Positions 1 through 8,030 of a stretch of DNA of 18,774 nucleotides are shown piece after piece. A model generated the notes under the pieces. The model saw only the letters and a program-made list of their open reading frames with translations. It made no database searches and was not told where the DNA came from. The translations under genes were made by a program, and so were the position numbers. Origin of the DNA: DASTSN01 sp035760665 (GTDB taxonomy: Bacteria; Bacteroidota; Bacteroidia; Chitinophagales; Chitinophagaceae); NCBI GenBank assembly GCA_035760665.1, contig DASTSN010000065.1:1-18774 (forward strand). Reading direction: 5' to 3'. How positions within the stretch are numbered: the stretch's first letter is position 1; every line of letters starts with the position of its first letter.

Positions 1-958
1 CCTGTACGCCGTCGGCATTTAATGAAATGATATAGACCACAAGCAGGGCGATCAGAGCAGAAAGGCCACCGATCCACGCAAGAATCACCGGCTGAAACAG
101 ATTGATTTTTTGTTTAAAAGAAACAATCGTCATGGCGGCGACCGTAGCTACAAATGTTACAATCATACAGGGCACAAAGATATCAGTAGGGTTATGCGCT
201 TTCAATGCAGCTCTTGCAGCGATGATCGTTACTGGTATAAGGGTCAGACCGGAAGCATGCAGGCACAAAAACATAATCTGTGAATTAGAAGCCCGGTCTT
301 TATGCGGGTTTATCTCCTGCAGACTTTCCATAGCTTTTATGGCGAAGGGTGTGGCAGCATTATCAAGGTTAAGTAAATTGGCCGAAAAGTTCATAATCAT
401 ATGCCCCATGGCCGGATGCCCTTTTGGAATCTCCGGAAACACTCTCGAAAAAAATGGACCGACGATTCTTGACAGAAGCCGGATACCTCCGGCTTGTTCT
501 GCTATATTTAAAAACCCCATGAACAATGCCAGGATGCCAATAAGCCCGATACTGATACTGACAGCACTTTTGCAGGTTTCAATAATACCATCTGCTTTTT
601 TGGAAAACCTTTTTTGAACAGACCGGTAGGTAAAAACCTTTATGGATGGCTGAATGGCTGTGAGCTGTGAAACTGAATCCGGGTGATGATCATCGGTTAA
701 AAGTACAGTTGCTTTTTGTAGCGAATCAACCGCGTAATAACCATACCCATTCATGTAATTGATGAAGGCCTCGCGGGATTTGAAGCCGCTATTTTCGGGG
801 GAACCGATCAGCTGACAGTATACTGAATCATAGGGATCATCGGCCCTGCCAATAACCATGCGGCTGAAAACAGCCTCATCGCCCGCAAACATCCATTTGC
901 AGGCAGCTACCAATACTGCCACAATGATAAATGCCGACCATATTCTGCTAAGCGCCAT
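1..958 (-). CDS. SpmA/SpmB-type nucleoside-recognition membrane protein (3' part missing)
   Basis: This is an inner-membrane protein of the spore-maturation / nucleoside-recognition (GATE domain) family. In Bacteroidota the SpmA- and SpmB-like halves are often fused in one protein of over 400 residues. The 319 codons visible cover the N-terminal half; the gene runs off the left edge. Residues 5-20 form a first membrane segment. Residues 26-125 are a soluble, probably extracytoplasmic stretch of unknown function. Further hydrophobic segments lie near 133-150, 226-248, 262-281 and 290-311. The conserved block at 175-218 contains FPEIPKGHPAMGH and the NLDNAATP motif typical of the family. The start is the ATG at 958-956; no Shine-Dalgarno is evident. 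It sits 78 bases past the dnaK terminator, so it should have its own promoter. The transported substrate is unknown, and a role in sporulation is not implied in this phylum. Confidence 0.87.
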   Translation of the reverse strand, partial: MALSRIWSAFIIVAVLVAACKWMFAGDEAVFSRMVIGRADDPYDSVYCQLIGSPENSGFKSREAFINYMNGYGYYAVDSLQKATVLLTDDHHPDSVSQLTAIQPSIKVFTYRSVQKRFSKKADGIIETCKSAVSISIGLIGILALFMGFLNIAEQAGGIRLLSRIVGPFFSRVFPEIPKGHPAMGHMIMNFSANLLNLDNAATPFAIKAMESLQEINPHKDRASNSQIMFLCLHASGLTLIPVTIIAARAALKAHNPTDIFVPCMIVTFVATVAAMTIVSFKQKINLFQPVILAWIGGLSALIALLVVYIISLNADGVQ

Positions 959-967
959 GAAGTAAAT

Positions 968-1010
968 TTTCTTTTCCGGTGAAAGTAAATCAAAAAATGT
1001 TTACCGGCCA
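968..1010 (-). promoter_or_regulatory. possible Bacteroidota-type promoter for the SpmAB-type gene
   Basis: On the minus strand, TACTTTC lies about 18 bases before the ATG and differs from the Bacteroidota -7 consensus TAnnTTTG in its last base. A TTG lies about 21 bases further upstream. The gap holds no gene and follows a strong terminator, so a promoter is expected here. The match is imperfect and was found by eye. Confidence 0.3.
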
Positions 1011-1036
1011 ACTGAAAACTGCCTGGCAGGCTCAAC

Positions 1037-1065
1037 AAAAAACGCCCCCGAAAATTTCGGGGGCG
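1037..1065 (-). terminator. Rho-independent terminator of dnaK
   Basis: CGCCCCCGA and TCGGGGGCG form a perfect 9-bp GC-rich stem (1043-1065) around a 5-base loop. On the minus strand a run of six T follows directly (1042-1037). It lies 43 bases past the dnaK stop codon, exactly where a terminator is expected, and separates dnaK from the next gene. Confidence 0.92.
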
Positions 1066-1107
1066 TACTACGCATGAAACAATATTAACTAAACTCAAAA
1101 TCCTGGT

Positions 1108-3027
1108 TTACTTAACTTCTTCGTATGGTACATCCTGAACATTGTCTGCTCCTGTACCGCCAGTTTCTGTTCCCTGTGCCTGCTGCTGACCGCCGGCATT
1201 GCCATTGGCCTGCTCACCTGCGGCACTTTGTGCATTATAAATGTCCTGGCTGGCTGCTGTCCACGAAGCATTCAGTTCATTCATAGCTGTATCAATAGCA
1301 GCTGCATCCTGTGCCTTGTGAGCATCCTTCAGTTTTGCAAGTGCAGTTTCAATAGCGGCTTTCTTATCAGCCGGAATTTTATCACCGTATTCCTTCACTT
1401 GTTTTTCGGTCTGGAATATCAGGCTGTCTGCAGCATTTAGTTTATCAATTTTTTCGCGGGCTGCTTTATCGGCGGCTTCATTAGCACGGGCTTCAGCTTT
1501 CATTTTTTCCACTTCTTCTTTGCTCAAACCACTTCCGGCTTCGATATGAATTTTCTGTTCTTTACCGGTGCCTTTGTCTTTCGCTGTTACATGCAGGATG
1601 CCGTTGGCATCAATATCAAAAATCACTTCGATTTGAGGTACACCGCGTGGAGCCGGCGGAATGCCATCCAGGTTAAAAATACCGAGGCTTTTGTTGTCTT
1701 TCGACATGGGCCGCTCGCCCTGCAATACATGTATCTGCACACCCGGCTGGTTATCTGCCGCGGTGGAGAACACTTCCGATTTTTTTGTAGGGATCGTTGT
1801 GTTGGAAGGAATGAGCGTTGTCATTACACCGCCCAGCGTTTCGATACCCAGCGAAAGGGGTGTTACATCCAGCAACAGCACATCTTTTACTTCACCGGTC
1901 AGCACAGCTCCCTGCACACAGGCGCCAATTGCAACGGCTTCATCCGGGTTTACACTCTTGTTGGGTTTTTTTCCAAAAAACTTCTCTACAATCTCTTGTA
2001 CTTTGGGAATACGTGTAGAACCACCCACCAAAATCACTTCATCAATTTGAGAGGCATTCATGCCTGCATCTTTGAGGGCCTGCTCACAGGGTTTCAGACA
2101 CCTCGCGAACAGGTTGTCTGAAAGTTGCTCAAACTTTGCCTTGCTCAGTTTTTTAACCAGGTGTTTGGGTACACCGTCAACAGCCGTGATATAAGGCAGG
2201 TTAATTTCTGTTTCTGTTGATGAACTCAATTCGATTTTGGCTTTTTCTGCAGCCTCCTTCAGGCGTTGTAATGCCATCGGGTCTTTTCGAAGATCAATGG
2301 CTTCATCTTTTTTAAATTCCTCGGCCAGCCAGTCCATAATCACTTTATCAAAATCGTCACCTCCCAGGTGCGTATCACCATTGGTGGATTTTACTTCAAA
2401 CACGCCATCGCCCAATTCGAGAATGGAAATATCAAAAGTACCACCACCAAGGTCAAACACAGCCACTTTCTGGTCTTTATGTTTTTTATCCAACCCGTAA
2501 GCCAGTGCGGCAGCAGTTGGCTCATTGATGATGCGGCGCACGTTCAGGCCTGCAATTTCGCCGGCTTCTTTTGTGGCCTGACGCTGTGCGTCGTTAAAGT
2601 AAGCGGGCACCGTGATCACGGCTTCGTTTACTTCCTGCCCCAGGTAATCTTCAGCCGTTTTCTTCATTTTCTGAAGAATCATGGCGCTAATTTCCTGGGG
2701 TGTGTACAGGCGGCCATCTATGTCAATACGTACGGTATTATTGTCACCTTTTGCCACTTTATAACTCCAGTGGCTGATTTCTTCTGTTACTTCGTCAAAA
2801 CGACGGCCCATAAAACGCTTCACACTCATGATGGTGTTATGCGGGTTAGTGATAGCCTGGCGTTTTGCCGGATCACCCACTTTACGTTCGCCGTTTTTCA
2901 AAAAAGCCACTACCGACGGGGTTGTACGGCGGCCCTCGTCGTTGGCAATAACAACCGGTTCGTTACCTTCCATGACGGCAACGCAGCTATTGGTTGTACC
3001 CAGATCGATTCCAATTATTTTTCCCAT
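1108..3027 (-). CDS. dnaK: Chaperone protein DnaK (Hsp70)
   Basis: DnaK is the cytoplasmic ATP-dependent chaperone that binds and releases unfolded polypeptides together with DnaJ and GrpE. At 639 residues it has the family's normal length. The ATPase domain carries the three Hsp70 signatures: IDLGTTNS at 7-14, DLGGGTFD at 192-199 and VGGSTRIP at 334-341. Lys70 (in SVKRFMGR) matches the catalytic lysine and Thr197 the autophosphorylation site of the E. coli protein. The hydrophobic interdomain linker DVLLLDVTP is at 382-390, followed by the substrate-binding domain and helical lid. The tail is Gln/Ala/Gly-rich and ends EEVK, like the EEVD/EEVK tails of the family. The ATG at 3027 has a good Shine-Dalgarno. 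No grpE or dnaJ is adjacent; the gene stands alone with its own terminator. Confidence 0.99.
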   Translation of the reverse strand: MGKIIGIDLGTTNSCVAVMEGNEPVVIANDEGRRTTPSVVAFLKNGERKVGDPAKRQAITNPHNTIMSVKRFMGRRFDEVTEEISHWSYKVAKGDNNTVRIDIDGRLYTPQEISAMILQKMKKTAEDYLGQEVNEAVITVPAYFNDAQRQATKEAGEIAGLNVRRIINEPTAAALAYGLDKKHKDQKVAVFDLGGGTFDISILELGDGVFEVKSTNGDTHLGGDDFDKVIMDWLAEEFKKDEAIDLRKDPMALQRLKEAAEKAKIELSSSTETEINLPYITAVDGVPKHLVKKLSKAKFEQLSDNLFARCLKPCEQALKDAGMNASQIDEVILVGGSTRIPKVQEIVEKFFGKKPNKSVNPDEAVAIGACVQGAVLTGEVKDVLLLDVTPLSLGIETLGGVMTTLIPSNTTIPTKKSEVFSTAADNQPGVQIHVLQGERPMSKDNKSLGIFNLDGIPPAPRGVPQIEVIFDIDANGILHVTAKDKGTGKEQKIHIEAGSGLSKEEVEKMKAEARANEAADKAAREKIDKLNAADSLIFQTEKQVKEYGDKIPADKKAAIETALAKLKDAHKAQDAAAIDTAMNELNASWTAASQDIYNAQSAAGEQANGNAGGQQQAQGTETGGTGADNVQDVPYEEVK

Positions 3028-3037
3028 ATTTATATTT

Positions 3038-3043
3038 CTCCTT
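3038..3043 (-). promoter_or_regulatory. strong Shine-Dalgarno of dnaK
   Basis: AAGGAG on the minus strand lies 10 bases before the dnaK ATG. It is worth noting because almost every other gene in this window lacks a recognisable Shine-Dalgarno, as is common in Bacteroidota. It fixes the dnaK start and suggests high translation. Confidence 0.8.
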
Positions 3044-3390
3044 TTTGAAACCCAGTTCGGGCATCAGCTTTTGTCTTCAATGATTATGCCGCCACTGACA
3101 AAAATGAAAAAATGGCAGATAATCCATTTTCTACTGACCCTGACCGGTTTATGTTTCAGCAATACAGGCCATTACTGGCAGAAAATCTGCAGGCAATTCA
3201 GAACTTGAGATCAGCAGCAACAATGATCAACTTGATTTTTAACTGTCCGGTAGCTATTCAAAAAATTTAAACATTCGTCAAAACCACCTTTTATTACCCC
3301 TTATTACGGCATTATTGGGGTAAATTGACTTATATAAAAAGCAGATCCGGCCGGACAGATGAAAACTTTTATTACAATATATGGTAGGTA
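3044..3390. other. intergenic region upstream of dnaK, no gene seen
   Basis: No credible gene is visible: open frames crossing this stretch are extensions of frames antisense to dnaK. It must contain the dnaK promoter, but no clean TTTG / TAnnTTTG pair was found on the minus strand. Also present are a TTATT motif repeated at near-helical spacing (3291, 3301, 3312) and short inverted arms TTACCCC / GGGGTAA (3294-3323). Both are of unclear meaning. Confidence 0.5.
3095..3118. promoter_or_regulatory. imperfect inverted repeat upstream of dnaK
   Basis: CTGACA (3095-3100) and TGGCAG (3113-3118) are inverted copies with one mismatch, separated by 12 A-rich bases. The element lies 68-91 bases before the dnaK ATG, where an operator or promoter would be. 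It is not the CIRCE element bound by HrcA. With arms of only six bases it could be chance; a heat-shock role is a guess from position. Confidence 0.22.
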
Positions 3391-3432
3391 ATAGAAAATC
3401 CGGGAGGCAGCAAACTAATCGCTGCCTCCCGG
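3391..3432 (-). terminator. Rho-independent terminator of the S10 peptidase gene
   Basis: A perfect 12-bp stem, CCGGGAGGCAGC (3400-3411) with GCTGCCTCCCGG (3421-3432), encloses a 9-base loop. It begins 27 bases beyond the peptidase stop codon. On the minus strand it is followed by ATTTTCTATT, an interrupted T-rich tract, so the hairpin is strong but the U-tract is weak. Confidence 0.82.
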
Positions 3433-3459
3433 AATCACTGGTAATCTCTTCTCGTCTGG

Positions 3460-4977
3460 TTATTGTTTCACATTAGCTGTAATAAATCCCGCAACATCCT
3501 TTTTAAATGCTGCTGCAGAACTGTTGTGCACATACATCATGTGACCAGCCTCGTAGTATTTTAAAATGATATTGTTTTGTATACTCTTATCCAAAAACAG
3601 GTGATCCATTGTAAACTCAGTAGCATAAAAAGGTGTTGCCAGGTCATACATGCCGTTTAAGACCATCACTTTCATATGCGGGTTATGCGTTAAGGCCATT
3701 TTCAGGTCGGGAGCGGTGTTAGGTGTGGCAGCGTCACCAAACAACCCATTGCTGGCGTTGTGCTTCCAGTCCCAGTGAAAGCCGGGTAACTCGTATGCGC
3801 TGGTATTGTATGTTTCCTCTTTACTTACTTTTAAGTCGGTATAGTAGTAATTTAAAAAAGCACTGATATATGCGGGGCTGATGGCGTCGCTTTGCGGATC
3901 CCTGTAAGCATTTTCTGCCAGCGGGTTATCGGCAATGGCTTTATAACGGGCATCAAGCCGGCCTACAATCTGGTTGCTGTCCCTGAGCAACTCCTGCGAA
4001 AATTGTGGTTGTGTGAGGCGCAGATCTGCTTTGTTCCAATAGGCTTTGCTGATACCGGTCAGTGCTTCAAGCTGGTTCAGCACGTTTTCTTTTTCGGCTG
4101 CAGGTAATTTTTCTCCTTTCATCAATGCAGCTGCATAAGGGCCGGCAGCAAATGCACGTGCCTGGTCTACGAAAGATTGCAGATTGGCAGGATTGCCTGG
4201 CACTTTGTGATGATACCAGGCCGTGGCAGCATACGTGGGCAGGTTTACGATGTAGGAAAGATCATCACCAGGCAAAAACGCAAGTGTGCGAATATCCAGT
4301 ACAGACGATACAAGCACAATCCCGTTGACCGAAATACCTAACTGATCCTGGAGGTAGTTAGCCACACCGGCAGAGCGGAAAGTACCATAACTCTCCCCCA
4401 GCAAATATTTAGGCGAGTTAAAGCGGTCATTTTGCAAAATATAAGCCTTAATGAATGAACTCACCGAAGAGATATCGCCATCCACCTGCCAGAAGTCTTC
4501 ATTTTTCCCTTTGCCCACCGCGCGGCTGAGACCTGTGCCGACCGGATCAATTAGTACAATATCCGACACATCGAGAATAGAATTATTGTTATCCTCCACT
4601 TTGTAGGGCGCTGGTCCATTATAATACGGATCGTCGATCACAATTCTGCGCGGGCCGATAACGCCTAAATGTAACCACATCGAAGAAGAACCAGGCCCGC
4701 CGTTGTAGGCAAATGTCAGGGGGCGTTTACTCATATCCGTTTCGCCATCTTTTACATAGGCAGTGTAGCCAAACCGGGCTATGGGTTCATCTTTACTGTT
4801 TTTCAGTATAATGGTACCAACAGTCGCGGTATAACTGATCTGTTTATTATCAATCCGCACGCTGTGCTTGCTGGTGTACGTTACAGGAACCAGGTTTTTT
4901 AAACTGTCTTTTTGTGCAAAAACGGTAGTCATTTGCAGGATCATAAAACCTGCAAGCAGCAAACAATATTTTTTCAT
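3460..4977 (-). CDS. Secreted serine carboxypeptidase (peptidase family S10)
   Basis: This is a carboxypeptidase-like alpha/beta hydrolase of MEROPS family S10, expected to remove C-terminal residues from peptides outside the cytoplasm. Residues 1-21 are a signal peptide with a VFA/Q cleavage site and no lipobox cysteine. The oxyanion motif NGGPGSSS is at 92-99. The catalytic serine is Ser196 in GESYGT. Asp445 in NGMYDLATP and His479 in EAGHMMY complete the triad. The length of 505 residues fits bacterial S10 members. The start is the ATG at 4977, which places the signal peptide correctly. The gene is apparently monocistronic: its own terminator follows and 279 bases separate it from the exuT-like gene upstream. 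Its natural substrate cannot be told from the sequence, and nothing ties it to the glycan genes. Confidence 0.93.
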   Translation of the reverse strand: MKKYCLLLAGFMILQMTTVFAQKDSLKNLVPVTYTSKHSVRIDNKQISYTATVGTIILKNSKDEPIARFGYTAYVKDGETDMSKRPLTFAYNGGPGSSSMWLHLGVIGPRRIVIDDPYYNGPAPYKVEDNNNSILDVSDIVLIDPVGTGLSRAVGKGKNEDFWQVDGDISSVSSFIKAYILQNDRFNSPKYLLGESYGTFRSAGVANYLQDQLGISVNGIVLVSSVLDIRTLAFLPGDDLSYIVNLPTYAATAWYHHKVPGNPANLQSFVDQARAFAAGPYAAALMKGEKLPAAEKENVLNQLEALTGISKAYWNKADLRLTQPQFSQELLRDSNQIVGRLDARYKAIADNPLAENAYRDPQSDAISPAYISAFLNYYYTDLKVSKEETYNTSAYELPGFHWDWKHNASNGLFGDAATPNTAPDLKMALTHNPHMKVMVLNGMYDLATPFYATEFTMDHLFLDKSIQNNIILKYYEAGHMMYVHNSSAAAFKKDVAGFITANVKQ

Positions 4978-5256
4978 GTGATGCTTTTAAATTAAAGTAA
5001 GAAAATTTCAGTGCCCTAAAGTTGCAAAGTTAAAGATAGGGATATTTGATTCACCGGAGAAAGGTCAGACATCCGTAAAAGAAATACATTGCAAGCATTT
5101 AAAGTTTAAAGAATAGTTTTTACACATAATAAACTTTCTAAACGTACATCAACACTTTAATACAGCCATGAAGGTTTTATTTATAAAACAAAGTACCCGT
5201 CAAATTGAAAAAAATATTTCATAAGCAACACCCGGTCCAGGTAAAAACAGGCTAAA
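4978..5256. other. AT-rich intergenic region between exuT-like and peptidase genes
   Basis: No gene is seen in these 279 bases. An AT-only palindrome, GTTTTAT-TT-ATAAAAC, sits at 5174-5189. No GC-rich hairpin with a T-run was found after the exuT-like gene, so the end of the uronate transcript is not evident. The part nearest 4977 holds the candidate promoter of the peptidase gene. Confidence 0.5.
5025..5038 (-). promoter_or_regulatory. candidate -7 element(s) for the S10 peptidase gene
   Basis: On the minus strand TATCTTTA and TAACTTTG overlap at 5038-5025, about 50-60 bases before the ATG. TAACTTTG matches the Bacteroidota -7 consensus TAnnTTTG exactly; TATCTTTA misses one base. No convincing -33 TTG was seen at 19-21 bases upstream, so the assignment is tentative. 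Confidence 0.35.
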
Positions 5257-6546
5257 TCAATCCAATTTTACTTTTTCCATCTTTGGCGCCAGCAGGTGCA
5301 TTACCAGCCAGGCTACCAGGTAGGCACACCCGCAGATAATGAAGAGGATATTATAGCCGCTGTTGATTTGACCGGTCACTTTATAATGATCCAATAAAAC
5401 ACCGACCAGCAGCGGGAACAAAATGCCGCCAAGAGAACCCGCCATACCTGCAATGCCAATCACTGAACTTACGGCTGTCTTCGGAAACATATCCGAGGCC
5501 GTTGTGTACATATTGGCCGACCATGCCTGGTGTGCAGCAGCTGCCAGGCTAATCACCCCTACCACACCCCATATACCCGGGATATAACGGGCAAACATGA
5601 CCGGCACTACGCATATGGCAAACAGCAGCATGGCTGTTTTTCTTGCCCTGTACACTTTCCAACCCTTTTTAATGAAGTAAGACGATAACCAGCCCCCGCC
5701 AATGCTGCCTATTGTAGTAGCCATATAAACGATGATTAATGGCAATCCAATGTTTTTTAAATCAAGCGAAAAGGTAGTGGAAAAATAAGAGGGCAACCAA
5801 AACAAGAAAAACCACCAGATCGGGTCAGTCAAAAATTTGCCGAAGAAAACTGCCCAGGTTTGTTTTACAGAAAACAGTTTACGCCATGAAATGTCCACGG
5901 CTGTGTACTGCGTTGTTTCATCCACATCGCTGTGAATAAAATCAAATTCATTTTTTGACAGCCGTTTTTGTTTTGCCGGCACTTCAAAAAAAATCCACCA
6001 GCAGATCAGCCAGAGAAACCCAATGGCACCCGTCCAGATGAAGGCCTGCTGCCAGCCATAGGTAACTGCCAGCCAGGGAACAACAGCTGGCGCCGCCACT
6101 GCGCCGATATTGGCCCCGGAGTTAAAAATACCCGTGGCAAAAGCCCGTTCTTTTTTGGGAAACCACTCAGTTACGGCTTTTACCGCCGCAGGAAAATTGC
6201 CCGATTCACCAAGCCCCAATAGTGCTCGTACAGCACCGAATCCTAATGTAGATTTCGCCAGGGCATGGGCGATGGAGGCGATACTCCAGATCACTATCGA
6301 TAATGCATATCCTTTTTTCGTTCCAACCCTGTCAATAAAACGGCCAAACAATAATAAGCCAAGGGCATAGGTGGCGGAGAAAGCCATGACGATGTAGCTA
6401 TAGTCTTTCTCTGACCAGCTGAATGTTTTTTCAAGCGTAGGTTTCAGCAGGCCAATAACCTGCCGGTCAAGGTAATTAATCGTGGTGGCAAAAAAAAGAA
6501 GGCAAACGATTGTCCAGCGATAGTTATTTTTTAACTGTAGTGACAT
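5257..6546 (-). CDS. exuT: MFS hexuronate importer, ExuT-like (ACS family)
   Basis: This is an inner-membrane major facilitator superfamily transporter of the anion:cation symporter type, expected to bring hexuronate (probably D-glucuronate) into the cell with protons. It is strongly hydrophobic with about 12 membrane segments. Family marks, numbered from the ATG, are NYLDRQV (24-30) in helix 1, the loop 2-3 motif GRFIDRVGTKKG (68-79), GESGNFPA (113-120) and EWFPKKERAFATG (127-139). The open frame extends four codons upstream to a TTG at 6558. The ATG at 6546 is preferred because the protein then begins just before helix 1 and ordinary starts are more likely; neither has a clear Shine-Dalgarno. 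It is the last gene of the uronate run, 21 bases after uxaC. Substrate assignment rests mostly on the neighbours. Confidence 0.85.
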   Translation of the reverse strand: MSLQLKNNYRWTIVCLLFFATTINYLDRQVIGLLKPTLEKTFSWSEKDYSYIVMAFSATYALGLLLFGRFIDRVGTKKGYALSIVIWSIASIAHALAKSTLGFGAVRALLGLGESGNFPAAVKAVTEWFPKKERAFATGIFNSGANIGAVAAPAVVPWLAVTYGWQQAFIWTGAIGFLWLICWWIFFEVPAKQKRLSKNEFDFIHSDVDETTQYTAVDISWRKLFSVKQTWAVFFGKFLTDPIWWFFLFWLPSYFSTTFSLDLKNIGLPLIIVYMATTIGSIGGGWLSSYFIKKGWKVYRARKTAMLLFAICVVPVMFARYIPGIWGVVGVISLAAAAHQAWSANMYTTASDMFPKTAVSSVIGIAGMAGSLGGILFPLLVGVLLDHYKVTGQINSGYNILFIICGCAYLVAWLVMHLLAPKMEKVKLD

Positions 6547-6567
6547 TTGTGCAGGCAAAAAATGTAT

Positions 6568-8010
6568 TTAAAAATCAAAATATGCTTTGGCATTTTCATA
6601 ACAAATCTGCCTGATAATTCCGCCAATCCATTGCTCATCGTTTGGCAGCAGCCCGTTTGCCATCTCCCGACCAAAAAGATTGCAAAGTATCCGCCTAAAA
6701 TAATCATGACGCGAATATGAAAGGAAACTTCTTGAATCCGTCGTCATGCCAATAAAGGTGCTGATAACACCCATTTCTGACAGGGCGTTCATTTGTTTTT
6801 CAATCCCCCCTTTTTGGTCGAGGAACCACCAGCCTGGTCCGTATTGGATTTTCCCCTTGCAGGTTCCGTCATTAAAATTACCCGCCATGGTCGCAAACAC
6901 TTCATTCAGACCCGGATGCAGATTATACAGGATTGTTTTAGCGAGTTTATCCTGTCCATTAAGATGATCAAAAAAAGCGGCCATTCTTTCTGCCTGCAAA
7001 TGGTCGCCAATACTGTCCGTACCCGCATCGGCACCCAGCAGCGAAAATAAGCGGGTATTCAGGTTGCGCATCGCGCCCAGATGAAACTGCTGCACCCAGC
7101 CGCGGGCATGATACATTTTACAAAGCTCTGCCAGTATAAAACCTGCAAATTGTTGCGGCCAGGAAGTATCTGAAATATGTTTATGTGCAAGGTATTTTTC
7201 AAAATTAGTGTCCAGTTCTTTGCTGCGCCGTGCAGGTAAAGGCATTTGCAGCAAACCGTGATCCGCTACGCGGCAGCCATGCTGATGAAAATAATCAACC
7301 CGCTTTTGAAGTGCCTCGAGCAGAGACTCAATGTCTTTGATCTCAGTATTGCTGACAAAGGTTAGCCGCTCAATATATGGATGATGCTGTTCAGGCGAAT
7401 GCACCTGAAACACTTTATCAGGCCTGAAAGAAGGTACCATCTTGAATGGAAGCGATTGTACAGCCAGGTGTTGATGTGCTTGTAAATCGTCGCACGGATC
7501 ATCAGTAGTGCCCACCACTTCCACCTTAAAATGCCGTAATAATCCCTGGGTTGAAAAACCATCCTGCTGTAATAATTCGTTACAGGCTTTATAAATTTTC
7601 CCCGCCGTTGCTGCAGTCAGGTATTCATCTATACCAAAAGGATCATGCAGTTCCATTTGCGACCAATGAAACAAGGGATTCCGGATCAATTGTGGCAGTG
7701 CCGCTGCCCAGCAGTTAAATTTTTCTTCATCGCCAGCAGTGCCGGTAATACAATGTTCGTCAATTCCCAATGCCCGCATGGCCCGCCATTTATAATGATC
7801 ATCCTTCAGCCATATTTCCGTGATAGTGCTGAATTTTTTATTACCGGCAATGGCAGAAGCCGACAAATGATTATGGTAATCTATAATGGGTAAATTTTTT
7901 GCATAGTCATGATAGAGCAATTTTGCAGGCTCTGACTGCAACAGAAAGTCATCCCCGATGAAGGAAGAATGGTGTCCTTTTGTAAGATGAACGGAGGATT
8001 TGTAATTCAT
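6568..8010 (-). CDS. uxaC: Uronate isomerase (glucuronate isomerase)
   Basis: UxaC is the cytoplasmic isomerase that converts D-glucuronate to D-fructuronate (and D-galacturonate to D-tagaturonate). It is a divergent member of the amidohydrolase superfamily. At 480 residues it has the normal length. The N-terminal IIDYHNHLS segment carries the HxH pair (His46, His48) expected of the metal site. Other typical stretches are the EIWLKDDHYKWRAMRALGI region near 67-85 and a C-terminal GMTTDSRSFLSYSRHDYFRR block. The ATG at 8010 is 20 bases after the uxuA stop, indicating co-transcription. Because only the mannonate branch enzymes accompany it, glucuronate rather than galacturonate is the likely physiological substrate here. 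Confidence 0.96.
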   Translation of the reverse strand: MNYKSSVHLTKGHHSSFIGDDFLLQSEPAKLLYHDYAKNLPIIDYHNHLSASAIAGNKKFSTITEIWLKDDHYKWRAMRALGIDEHCITGTAGDEEKFNCWAAALPQLIRNPLFHWSQMELHDPFGIDEYLTAATAGKIYKACNELLQQDGFSTQGLLRHFKVEVVGTTDDPCDDLQAHQHLAVQSLPFKMVPSFRPDKVFQVHSPEQHHPYIERLTFVSNTEIKDIESLLEALQKRVDYFHQHGCRVADHGLLQMPLPARRSKELDTNFEKYLAHKHISDTSWPQQFAGFILAELCKMYHARGWVQQFHLGAMRNLNTRLFSLLGADAGTDSIGDHLQAERMAAFFDHLNGQDKLAKTILYNLHPGLNEVFATMAGNFNDGTCKGKIQYGPGWWFLDQKGGIEKQMNALSEMGVISTFIGMTTDSRSFLSYSRHDYFRRILCNLFGREMANGLLPNDEQWIGGIIRQICYENAKAYFDF

Positions 8011-8030
8011 GCTAAACTTTTTAAATCGTT

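Noticed and set aside
102..617. 171-codon open frame on the plus strand
   Set aside because: It lies wholly antisense to the SpmAB-type gene, whose minus-strand translation matches a known family; the plus-strand product shows no recognisable pattern.
907..1098. 63-codon minus-strand frame overlapping the SpmAB-type start
   Set aside because: It runs across the dnaK terminator and overlaps the real gene start in another frame; no family resemblance.
1546..3048. Several plus-strand open frames of 66-226 codons across dnaK
   Set aside because: All are antisense to the conserved dnaK reading frame and arise from its codon bias.
3175..3190. Sigma-54-like match TGGCAGAAAATCTGCA on the plus strand
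   Set aside because: The GG/GC spacing is right, but it points away from dnaK into the 3' end of an antisense gene, with nothing to transcribe.
3242..3358. 8-base inverted arms CTGTCCGG / CCGGACAG about 100 bases apart
   Set aside because: Arms of eight bases in a region of this size are expected about once by chance, and no mobile-element gene lies between them.
5174..5189. AT palindrome GTTTTAT-TT-ATAAAAC as terminator of the uronate run
   Set aside because: The stem is almost all A-T, the loop is two bases, and it is not followed by a T-run on the minus strand.
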